DNA of 64,000 nucleotides, taken from contig JAGXJF010003277.1 of NCBI GenBank assembly GCA_019208055.1, positions 1 through 64,000 on the forward strand, written 5' to 3'. The notes under the pieces are model-generated. The model was not told where the DNA came from and made no database searches. It saw only the letters and a list, made by a program, of their open reading frames with translations. This document shows, piece by piece, positions 45,201-57,200 of the stretch; position 1 is the first letter of the stretch; every line of letters starts with the position of its first letter. The translations under genes and the position numbers were made by a program. This DNA is from Stipa capillata (Eukaryota > Streptophyta > Magnoliopsida > Poales > Poaceae).

Positions 45201-48200
45201 TTGTTCATGCTTGCATGGCTCTTCACAATTTTATTCGGGAAAGCAAACTAGCTGATAAGGAGTTCGATAAATGCGATGCTGATGAGGACTACATTCCTGA
45301 TGTGGGACAGGCAACCTCCTCCGGAAATGAAGATATACATGGTGTTGCGATGGATGGCATTAACATGAACATTACTCGGGACAGAATTGCTGATTTCCTG
45401 TATGCTGCAAGAAGGCGTTAGTTGTATTCTTTATTTTCAGTATGGTTTGTATAACTTGTTATCTCTATTTACGTACAACTAAACATGTAGTTTGAATTTT
45501 AATTAAGTCATGAACGATTGTATCGTATTAATGCAGGTTGAAAAGACATTGAATATGTTAAGTACGTACTAATTAACTCATTGCACGGTAATTATATGTA
45601 TCAACGTTCATCAATATCCGATGTTATTCAAACATTTAGCCCGACAGAGCTAATACAAATTGGTGAAGTTTAAATTTTATTAAATAAATAAATAATAAAT
45701 AAATTCAAATAAGAGAGAGAAAAAAAGAAGAGAGAGACAGAAGAGATAGAGAACAGAGAGAGAAGAGAAAATAAATAATGCAATTTGAATTTTTGTTAAT
45801 TTTGTTTTCCTGATTTTTCTGATTTTTTGAATTTTTTCTAATTTTTCTGATTTTTTAGAATTTTTCTTGATTTTTCTTATTTTTCTGAATTTTCTTAATT
45901 TTATGGAATTTTCCTTATTTTTCTTATTTTTTAGAATTTTCATGATTTTCTGATTTTTCAGAATTTTTTAAATTTTTTATGATTATTTCTAATTTCTTGA
46001 ATTTTTTGCGGTTTTTCAGATTTTTTTTTATTCGTAAAATCATATAATATACACTGTAGGTGCATTTCAGACATTTTCTCATACAACTGCCAACAGCCAA
46101 CAGCCACAGCCGAACCAAACATGTTCAACCGCGGACTCACGAACCAACAGCTACAGCCGCTTCTCCAAACAGCCAGCCAACAGCCACTTTCCAACAGCCA
46201 CAGCTCAACCAAACAGGGCCTAAAGACGTTCAAGATCTAATTTGGTTCTACATTGTCTTAGTTACATGCTATCAGTTTCAAATCGAGTTCGTCAGCTTCA
46301 ACATGTAATATTGAGCTACACTATGGTTTTTCAAATACATATTCCACCTCCAACTGCAAGAACCATCACGTAATTCTAAACAAGTGATGAAATGCAACAC
46401 GTAGATTAATGAATATTTTTTGGTTTTGCCACTGTAAAATGTTCCTAGTTGATTCTGCCATCGGAAAACGTGTCCCTCGCTTTTCCTGCTCCTAGTTTGG
46501 ACTCCCGTCTGCTTTTACCACTACTGTCAGTCAACCCCACGGAGTGGAAAAAAGACCTTGATGCTTCAGTTAGTCTATTTTGCCTTTTCTACTGGTGTTT
46601 TACTGCTGTCCACCGGTCAACAGAGAAGAGATGACATCGTTCTTCAAAGAAAGAACAGAAAGGGGCTACGGGCAATGGCTCAGTGGAGCTCGGTACCCAA
46701 GCAAGGAGAAATGACGGTAGGCACCATCAGCATGCGGCGCGAGTTGCCCAAGCAGCCATGCAGCATCCAACAGTCCAAGGTGAGGACACGCCTACAGAGT
46801 CCTGACAGAGTGGAACTCAAGGCGTCCCAGCGGTGCAGCGGCTCGCCGCGGCAGTACGCCAGTACTAAGGCGAGGAGGAACAATTGTGGGCCGTAGAGGC
46901 GGAGACGTGGAGAAGCTCCCAATGACACGATGGCGCCGAGGTGAAGCAGCGGATCGAGCAGCACAGCGCCGTGGCAGTGAGGCACGAAGGTTCCACACGG
47001 CTACGGCAACATATCGACATGTGCAATGTCCTAGCACCGAGGTATATCAGCGAGTTTTTTTTATAAATATTATTTTTAAAATCAAAAATCCAAATCTGGA
47101 CGTCTAGACTCAAAATTTACAAAAACTATCACCCTGTCGGCCAACGCCGACAACGCGCTTGTCAGCTAACCGTCGACTAACAACCGAGTTGTCGGCCACA
47201 CGTTCGACTAACAACGCCGTTGTCGGCCGACGGTCGACCGACTTCGCGCCGAAAGCAGCACCCTGTCCCGTCCGCGTCGAGTTAGCCGCGCTGTCGGCCG
47301 ACCGTGGACGACATGGCTAACGCCAGCTACTCTGGCGTGTGACTGCGAGGGCCAACGCCACCGTCAATGGCGTTTGGACTCATATCAAACGCCAGAAGAA
47401 GTGGCGTTTGGACTGCATAGCCAGACGCTCGCTATTTCGGCAAAACAGAGCGTCGCTGGCCCAGCGAAGGTCGATAAACGCCATAGAACCTGGCGTTTGC
47501 GCTGTATATCAAACGCCGGAAGCAGTGGCGTTTGTAAACTATGGCTCCGGCGAGGTAGCCGACCCCGGCGCACCCGAGCTCCGCCCCATCCCCCTCTCTT
47601 CAACCCGCCTCGTCCAGAGCGCTTCCCTCCCTCCCGTGCAAGCTCCAGAGCGGCTTCCCCGCCTCCCCTCGCCGTTCCCGAGCCCAAGCCACCCCGCCGC
47701 CCCCACCTCCGGCGAGCCCAACCCGAGCCGCTCCTCCTGTCGCCAGCCCAATCCCCCAAGGCAACCTCCTCCTTTCTCTCCAAAAATGGAGTCGCCGCCG
47801 CTTGTAGATGCTCCCCAGCCAACCGATTTAGCCCTGGCGAGCTCCATCCGAGCCGCCCCTCCCCGTCGCCACCCCTAATCCCCGCGGCAACCCCGCCATT
47901 TCTTCACGAAAATGGGTTCCCCTCCCTCTGTTGCTCCTCCCCGGCCGACCAATTTGGTCCAGCGAGCATCGCTGGCGAGGGATTGCTCTGTATATACAAA
48001 CGCCATAGTTTCCAAACGCCACTGCTTCTGGCGTTTGATATACAGCGCAAACGCCAGGTTCTATGGCGTTTATCGACCCTCGCTGGGCCAGCGACACTCT
48101 GTTTTGCCGAAATAACGAGCGTCTGGCTATGCAGTCCAAACGCCACTTCTTCTGGCGTTTGATATGCAGTCCAAACGCCATTGACGGTGGCGTTGGACCT

Positions 48201-51200
48201 CGCAGTCACACGCCAGAGTGGCTGGCTTTAGCCATGTCGTCCAACGGTCGGCCGACAGCGCGGCTGACTCGACGCGGACGGGACAAGGTGCTGCTTTCGG
48301 CGCGAAGTCGGTCGACCGTCAGCCGACAACGGTGTTGTTAGTCGACCGTTGGCCGACAACTCGGTTGTTAGTCGACGGTTAGCTGACAAGCGCGTTGTCG
48401 GCTAACGGTTGGCCGACAGGGTGATAGTTTTGTAAATTTTGAGTCTAGACGTTCAGATTTGAAATTTTTGATTTTAAAAATAATATTTATAAAAAATTAT
48501 CAGCTCCGTTGGGAGATGCATCTTGACCCCAGGTGAGTTTTGATGATTAATAACAAAATGATTAAGGGACTATGTGCATCAAAATGTCGATTAGGTATCT
48601 AGTCCCTAAAGCACATTGGAACAGATGATGATGACCCCTCAAAAAATTTAAAAAAACGATATGAAATCGAGAAAGTTAAGGACATTTTCTAGTCCTTTGA
48701 GTGATCCAATGGTCACATTGATTATAAGACAACCGTAGTACAAAGAGGAGCCAGTCAACAACATTGAATGCGATAACTTGTTAAATGATTAAAATAAATC
48801 CATCATAAAGTCTTTGTAAATCTATTTACATCAAACTTCAGTGTTCATCCAAAATGTCCGAACTAGTCGGCCGGAATGTCCAAGTGTTTGTAAGAGTAGG
48901 CTCGAGTGCGCTAGATGTTTACCCGAACTCTCCATGTGAGGTCTTGCAGAGTATTCGGAGTCTTTTAGAACTTTTGTCTAGTTGAGCTCTTATCGTCCGG
49001 ACCTTCAGAGTGAAGTATGTTTGGACACTCCGAGTGAAGATATGGCTGCTGTCCGGAGATCTTTTTCCACCTGGACCTTCCAAGTGAAGCTCACCTGGAC
49101 TATCCAAAAACCATTTAGTAGTTTTGTCCAAAGTACTTCATGTTATCCGGAATTTCCGAGTGAGGTTTGCCTGAACACTCCAAGTGACAACAAAGCTTCT
49201 GTACCAAAAACCTAGCTTCTTCGAGCCAGGACTTAGTTTCTATCCTAGTGGTTTCTTTCGTTTGATCCTTTGTGGTCCGGCACCTCGAGGAAATCTAGTG
49301 AGCACCATTTTTGCCTATTCGAGAGCTCTGAGTAAGGATTCCAAACCTCTGAGTCAATTTGTGTTTGGGACAGAAGGGTTGATTTCATTTGAAACATCCG
49401 AGTGGCATCGGTCCAAACCCTCCAGATCTTTGGACCTTCCTAAGGTTTTGAACCATCCGACATCTGAGCTGCACCCTCCGAACAGTGCTTTTCTCCCAAA
49501 CTAGCCATTGTGTTTGAATCGCAGAACCTCCGAGCGAGGTTGTCTAGAATCTCCGAGCTAGGTTGTCAGAACCTACAGACGAGGTTCCTTTTTCAGTAAT
49601 GGTTAGATTTTTTTAGGCAGCGTATATAAGCCACCAAAATTGACAACAAAGCCTTGTGTCACACCGTGTTTGCATCCTTTCTGCCTTTACGTTTTAGTAC
49701 TTTTACTTGTTGTCTTTTAGGTGCTAGAAGTTGTTTCACTTTCTATTAAATATTGCCTATTCCACTTTTCATGGGCACAATTTTGCCAAGAACGTCAACT
49801 CACATCCGGTCAAAAGTGCCCGAGCTAACAAGGGGTGACGGAAGTGGCAAAAGCTTAAGGGAGTTGAATCTTGGAATGGCAAAAAAGTAGAGACTCCCCT
49901 CCTAGAGCAGAATCAAGTAGGCACACATTGCTTTCAGGAAAAACAACTCGACAAACATTTGCAGTGGCAAAAACAAAATCTTCCCATAGATTAATCCACT
50001 CGCCGGCAAAGAGGCTGCAACATGCAAATCATTGAACTTACCTGTGATCCTAGCGACAGGAACTTGTATGTATCCAATGCATATCTGACCAAACCCTCGT
50101 TTTCTCCTGGGTTTATGGTACACCTGGAAAGCAGAAAAACATATAAGGTATCAGCTGTAAAGAACACTGTTCATTGAGTTATATTGCTTATTTGCTTCCC
50201 ATTTAAATTGCAGGTCACGTATAGCAGCATAAATGGCATGTAGATACTAGATAGAATAACTATGCAAGTTATGCAGTTTATGGAGTAACTAGGATTGAAC
50301 ATCAAGATCTTCAATCAAATAGCTGCCAAGGATAGCATGCACAGCAGTATATGCAGATGGAACAAAGTTGATCTTTTCACTCCCTGGATACTAACAAAAT
50401 GTGCATGCATGACTAGAACAACCATGATCTTATGTTTTCTTTGGTATTGCTACAGCAATTACAATGAATTTCTGGTAGATAACTAGCTACACTGTTCATA
50501 AAATCCAGGCTCTGTATGTTGTACTCAATCTATAAATATGCAACAGGGACCTACTATCCCAGTATAGGAAATATAGAAGGTGCTCAGTATCTCTTATCTG
50601 TGTCAAGTATGCAAAACCATCAATTGAAATACTGTTTACCAGGTACCAGCTAATGGAACTGTGTAGCAAAAATTTTGACCTTCCACCCCGGTAACAAATA
50701 CAAAATGTTGAACAGACTCACGTGGAATAAACAATTAACCCACCAGGGCGAACTAGCTTAACAGCTTGATCAAACATTCTCCTCTGATATGTTGCATTCT
50801 TTCTCAGCGATTCCAGTGTTTCCTGTAATAAGCAATGCATGAAACATCAACATAAATTTTATCAAGTCATAGTATAAATTTAGCCGTTCAGATGGCACTA
50901 GGGCAGTCCAGGTGAGGCACAGCAGCTATATAAACCATGGGCCATCAATATAAAAGAAAAATCCAAGTCTTAATAGTTTTAAGAAAAATCTTCCTCCCTC
51001 CCTCACTCACTCTTTTGCCTGCCACACGGCAAAAATGTAGCTTGGTCATTGTCCACCTTCCCCAAAGTTCCCACACCTACAATCTGACCCAATTCGCAAG
51101 ACCATAACATCATGCCTACCACATTTCTTTGTTCCTAAGTTCATATATATAGCTAAGATATGGAGACTAACTTGGTGACATAAATGTCTCAAGTGAGCGT

Positions 51201-54200
51201 GATCAGGTATCATTATCTCAGAGTTTATTTTCTTAGTGGGATCAGTAGTTATGAATTATGATTATTCTTTTTATTGCTTGCCCCTTTGTTCATATAGGCA
51301 AAAAATAGTAACATACAGTGATATAAAGAAACAAAGTGCAATTTGATGATCAACCACGTACCCAAATTAGGTATAGTAGTACCTTACCTCACCAGCAAAG
51401 AGACGAGGTCTCAAGCCAAGTGCAGAACATGGAGCATCGAGGAGGACACGATCAAAGCTGTTTGGATAAAATCCTTTTGAATCTTCAACTCTACCTCCAG
51501 AGCAATTACTTCTTCCCGGTCCATTCCTCATTCGCCTTAAATTCTTTCTGAGGTCTGCCTTGCTAACATATCTTTCGGCATCTGGTTTTGGATCATCTAA
51601 AAAAATTAATTATTAAATTTCCGAATTGAGGTAAATAACAACATATACTTATGGGCTATGGCACAGTTGGATATATCTATTAAGGAAAACAATCATCGAA
51701 ATTGAGCTAGTGTCCAAGATGTGAAAACAGATATAAAGGCTGTAACTTCACGTAATAGTGTAACAATTTAGGTTAGTGTCTAAACAATTCAGACATAGTT
51801 CCTCGCTCCAAACTAGCAGCACTTAAAGGAGCTCTAAAACATCCATGTGATCCCATCAAGTGAACAAATAGGATCCAAGGAAACATAATGCATACAATTA
51901 TAGAGCTAACGTGATGAAGAGAAGTGAAGAAAAATGTGGTACTAATTTGCATGCTACTTACCAGTCTGCACAACTGTTGTAGTTGAGCTGTCTTCACCTG
52001 CATTAGTAACCCTGGCATTGACTGTAATATGGCAAGGCTCAGAGTCCTCTCCCACTGTCGCAATTGCTTCAGTGCAGTTATCTGCCACGCCAAGATTTCT
52101 TGCCTCATTAGTCTTCCGTACAGATTTGAGAGCATCAAGTTTATAAGCTTTTATACAACTTAGGCCCATCTCATCAGCCAACTTCAAAATACCCATCACC
52201 TGGAATCTACTTTTGTGTTACAAAAGTACAATGAACAATATTTTTTTGAGGGAAATACAATGAACAATATGACTGTCGAGATAAAGAAATATACCATCAG
52301 GGGGCACATGATAAATGTTAAATTCATAAATAAGGGCCTAATTTTATGCGTGTCGTCACAGATTGTGTTGCTCAGGTGCTGACTTCTCATAAAGCTTTCT
52401 AACTCATCAATCTGAACATGACCTTAGAAGAACCTTATATTGCACAGAACATGTAGTGATACCCCATGTTGGTGATTTTTATATTGGCAATGCCAAGGCT
52501 CATTTGTGGAGCTGCATATGGTTTGGTCGCAATTCTAGGTAGTCGAGTGTTGTGGTTTGGATCAAGTTGAGGTCGTCCAGCTCAATCATGTATTGATGCC
52601 TAGACTTGTGCTTACATGTGGGTCCTGGTGACCCTTGTTAGGTGTGCGGCACGGATGATGTCCAGAGGGCCGGCCGGACAGTCCCGGATAGCTCGGATCA
52701 AGTGATCTGGATCCATGTGGTGCTACCACGTAGCAGGCCTCAGACTATTTATTTTATAGTTATACCTCTTGTGATGATATTTTGTCGTACTGTGAGATGT
52801 TACTATTTTGATGATGGTGGTATGAATTGTTGTTTTGGACTGGTTTGAGTCAAGCTCAGAAGGTTTTCTGCTCACAGTAATCGCTTGTTTGTCTGTTAGG
52901 GAAATAGGAACTTAATGTATTGCACAGCCCAATAGGCAAATATATAGTACAATAGTTTTGGAATACAAGGCAAGAGGAGGAATCCTAATCCAATACAAAT
53001 ACAATATGGAATATATCAATCCTACTATATCTCTAACACTCAAACTCATGGTGGATCAACAACACTGAATTTGGAGAGATAGAAGCCGTGCTGTGCTCGA
53101 GTTTGTGCCTTTGTGAAGAAATCCGCTAACTGTAACTCGGACGGCACGTACTTGAGAGCAATCACCTGATCCTGCACACGAGAGCGCACAAAGGAAGCAT
53201 TGACACCAATATGCTTGGTGAGCTCATGCTTCACAGGGTCACGCGCAACGCTGATAGCACATGTACTGTCTGACAAGAGAGGAGTGGGTGTAGTGACAGA
53301 GACACCAAATCCTCAAGCAACCACGGTAGCCAAGTCACCTCTGCTGTCAAAAGAGCCATAGCGCGCAACTCAGCCTCGGCACTCGAACGGGAAACTGCAG
53401 TCTGTTTTTTCTTCTTCCAGGCAATGAGAGAACCACCAATAAAAATACAATAAGCAGAAAGCGACCGGCGATCCGAAGGATCACTAGCCCAGGTAGCATC
53501 CGAGAAGGCCTGAAGCTGTAACGAACTGGAGCGTGGAAAGAAAAAACGGCGAGAGATAGTCCCACGAAGATATCGTAGAACGCGAAGTAGGTGACTGTAG
53601 TGAACCGAAGTGGGAGCAGAAACGAACTGACTCAGAAGGTGAACGGGATATGAGATATCCGGACGAGTGACAGCTAGATAGACAAGACTCCCAACAAGAT
53701 GACGATAGCGGGCCGGATCAGACAGAGGCTCACCATCAGAAGCGCGAAGGTGGACATTGAGCTCCATCGGAGTCTCAGCAGTGCGCTCATCAGTAAGAGC
53801 AGCACGAGCAAGAAGATCATTAATGTACTTCTCTTGGGATATAAAGAAACCATCAGGGGTAGAAGAAATCTCAATGCCAAGAAAGTAGCGAAGAGGACCA
53901 AGATCAGACATAAGAAACTGCTCACTAAGACGAGCCTTCACGAAGGCAATATTCTCAGAGTCATCACCAGTGATGATCATGTCATCGACATAGAGAAGAA
54001 AAAGAGTCCGACCACGGGACGAAAGGTGGACAAAAAGCGCGGGATCATGATTACTTGCCGAGAAACCAGTAGCGGTGACTACTGAGGCAAAATGCTCAAA
54101 TCAGGCACGAGGGGCTTGCTTAAGGCCATAAAAAGAGCGATGAAGACGGTATACCATGCCGTCAGGAACAGAATACCCGGGTGGTGGCTGCATGTAGACC

Positions 54201-57200
54201 TCCTCATGCACACTCGCCATTAAGAAAAGCATTCTTAACATCAAGCTGAGAGACAGACCAGTGGCGAACAGAAGCCACAGTAAGAAGGGTACGAACAGTG
54301 GTCATGTGGGCCACAGGAGCAAACGTCTCGTCGTAGTCACGACCATGCTGCTGCTGAAAGCCACGGGCCACAAAACGAGCCTTGTAGCGCTCAAGAGAAC
54401 CATCAGATCGAGTCTTAACCTTGTAGACCCACTTACAAGTGATGGGACGAACACGAGGAGAAATGGAAACAAGATCCCACGTGTCAGTGCGCTCAAGAGC
54501 AGCAAGCTCCTCTGCCATCGCATGCTGCCATTCTGGATGAACAACAGCATCACGATAAGAAGTCGGCTCGAGAAGAGCAGCGCCAGAAAAACCATAGCGA
54601 TCAACAGCCGACGCGGACGGGCGCGCAAGCCATAGGTAGGAGGAGGCGGTGCAGCACCATTAGAAGGGGATAAAACGATCGAGGACGACGGCTCATCAGA
54701 AGAAGATAACTCATCAGGAGAAGATGTCTCGCCAGGAGAGGGCGACACATCAGAATCTACAACAGGCGGACGACGAGTGTAGTGGAAAGGTAAGGAGGGA
54801 ATAATGCAAGGAGGAACCACCGAGGGAGCCTCAGGGGACGAACGAGGTGGTGACGGCGGTGTGGTGTCCATAACAGGAGTACGGGCAGGCATAGTGGGAG
54901 GGGTGGACGAGGGCAAGAGGTGATAGGTGTGTCAGGAAAAGTCAAAAAAGAAATATCCTCAACAGAGGAAATCGAAGGAGAAGAGGGACGCGGATAGAAA
55001 GGACGAGACTCATCAAAAGTCACATCCCGAGAGATCCGCATCCGAAGACCGACAGGATCTCAACACCTATAGCCCTTGTGCTCATCACTGTATCCTAAGA
55101 AGATACACTCAACGGACTGAGCAGTCAGTTTGGTACGTTCACAGGGGGCGAGGAGAACGTAGCAAACACAATCAAACAAACGAAGCGCAGAGTAGTCAGG
55201 AGAAAGACCACAAAGACGCTCGAGAGGGATGCCACCCTGCAGAGCAGAAGAAGGTTGAATGTTGATGAGATAGGTGGAAGTGGAAACAGCCTCAGCCCAA
55301 AAGTGAGGTGGAAGAGAGGTGGAGATCATCAACGCACGAGCCGTCTCAAGAAGGTGACGATGCTTGCGCTCCGCAACACCATTCTGAGCGTGAGCACCAG
55401 GACAAGAGAACTGAGCAAGAGTGCTCTGCTCAGCAAGAAAACCACGCAACGAACGGGAGATATACTCACCAGCAGAATCAGCACGAAAAACACGAATAGG
55501 AGTAGAAAACTGAGTATGAACCATAACAACAAACTGCTGATAGATAGAGAGAACCTCAGTGCGAGAAGACATAAAATATATCCAAGTGTAGCGAGAGAAA
55601 TCATCTATAAAAATAATGTAGTATCGATGACCCCTTTCGAAACGAAGGGAGCCAGGCCCCAAACATCTGAATGAACAAAATCAAAAGGACGCTGAGACAC
55701 TGATTCACTACGAGGATAAGGTAACTGAATCTGTTTACCAAGCTTACAACCCTGACAATCTAAAGAGACATCTCCTGAGACAGACCCTAAAAGACCACGA
55801 TGAACTAAAGACGAGAGGCGAGAGCCACATAAATGACCAAGACGATGATGCCACTACCGAAAAGAGCTTGTGGACAAGGAGGCGGAAAGACCGGCGCCCA
55901 GGGCAACGAAAGGAACGTGAAGCCAGTCAAGCTCCCAAAGGGCTTGTGAGTCACGGCGGCGAGGGCCAGCCCCAACCAGAGCTCCCGTGTGTCGGTCCTG
56001 AACACAACAAGAATCGGCGTCAAGAATGACGCGACAACCAGAGTCAGTAATCTGATCAGCAGAAAAGAGCTGCATGGTAAGCCGAGGAACATGAGCAACA
56101 GAAGAAACATGAAAAGATGAAGTGCTAAGATTGCCGCGACTAGCAACAGGAAGAGAAGTACCATCAACAGTAAGAACATGAATAGGAGAATCGAGAGATC
56201 TAAGAGATGACAACATAGAAGAATCAGAAGTCATATGGAAAGATGCTCCAGAATCCAGAATCCACGGGGAGGTACCTGACTGAGAAGAGGATGGTCTCTC
56301 AGTGCCAGAAGGGTCAGTAGCAGAACCTGCAGAACCTGTCGAGGAAGAGTCAGAAGCCACAAGCAGACGCTTAAGGCGCGCAATATCCTGCTCAGTCAGA
56401 GACACAGCTGAAGAGGTCGAGGTAGAAGCACCAGTCCCGGTAGAAGAGCCGCGTGAAAGGTGCCGCTTCCGCTTGTAGCAGGTAGACTCCACATGACCGG
56501 CCTTGTTGCAGCAGGTGCAGTGAGGACGACCACCACCAGAAGGACGGCCTCCACTACCTGTGGGAGCCGGTAGATGAGGCAGAGCAGTAAAGCGAGAAGC
56601 AGCCGGTGCAGTAGTCGGTGTAGCAAGTGAACGAGCAGCGAGCACTGAGGGAAGCTCCAGCAGACCAGCGCCACGCAGACAAGTCTCCTCAGCGCGGATC
56701 TCGGTGAGTGCCTCCAGAAGAGAGACACGAGGCACGCGCGCAAAGAGCTGGGCGCGCCATGGCTCAAACTCCTTACGGAGCCAAGACAAGAACTCATAAA
56801 CACGCTGAAACTCCAAGTCCGAACGAATAGCCTGGCAACACGGACAGGAGCCACAACCAGGAGTGCGGAGAGAATCGAGCTGACACCAGATAGCAGAACT
56901 CTGAGCGTAAAATCGTCGACAGTGGCATCACCCTACTGAAGTGCGTGCTCCTGGCGAACCACAGACAGGTACAGAGCGTCACCGGATGGCTGATAACGCT
57001 GACAAAGGTGAGTCCACATCTGAAACGCCGTAGAGAAGCCCACAATCTAATAAGAAAACTGGGACAGGACACTGGCACAGAGGACGGCAGCAGACCGGGC
57101 ATCATCATCAAGCCACTGAGTATAGGCGGTCAGCTCATCACGATAGGTGTCGAGAGCCACCTGGTAGTCCGAAACCTGCTGATCGTAGAGCGCAACAACA

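Larger units (their letters stand above)
41091..46220 (+). mobile_element. PIF/Harbinger DNA transposon, 5130 bp, inactivated
   Basis: The termini GGTGCTGTTTGGTT (41091) and, inverted, AACCAAACAGGGCC (46220) form a TIR, and TAA lies on both outer sides (41088-41090 and 46221-46223), the superfamily's 3-bp target duplication. It carries both expected genes in the same direction: a Myb/SANT-like ORF1 and a DDE transposase, each with inactivating mutations. It sits inside an intron of the NSUN6-like gene, antisense to it. Confidence 0.93.
40955..50041 (-). other. 9.1-kb intron of the NSUN6-like gene packed with transposons
   Basis: The donor after ...SLGSQ (50041-50040, GT) and the acceptor before HPKVGGPGIIG (40956-40955, AG) are both canonical. 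The intron contains the PIF/Harbinger element, the long-inverted-repeat element and an LTR-like sequence. Confidence 0.85.

Noticed and set aside
45680..46118. Lys/Ile/Asn-rich ORFs
   Set aside because: Translation of an AT-rich simple repeat.
47339..48209. Several long ORFs over the foldback element
   Set aside because: The arms are inverted copies, so the same frame appears on both strands; the translations have no recognisable domain.
49902..50123. 73-codon minus-strand ORF as a separate small protein
   Set aside because: It is a wrong-frame reading of the NSUN6 exon 50123-50042 running on into the intron.
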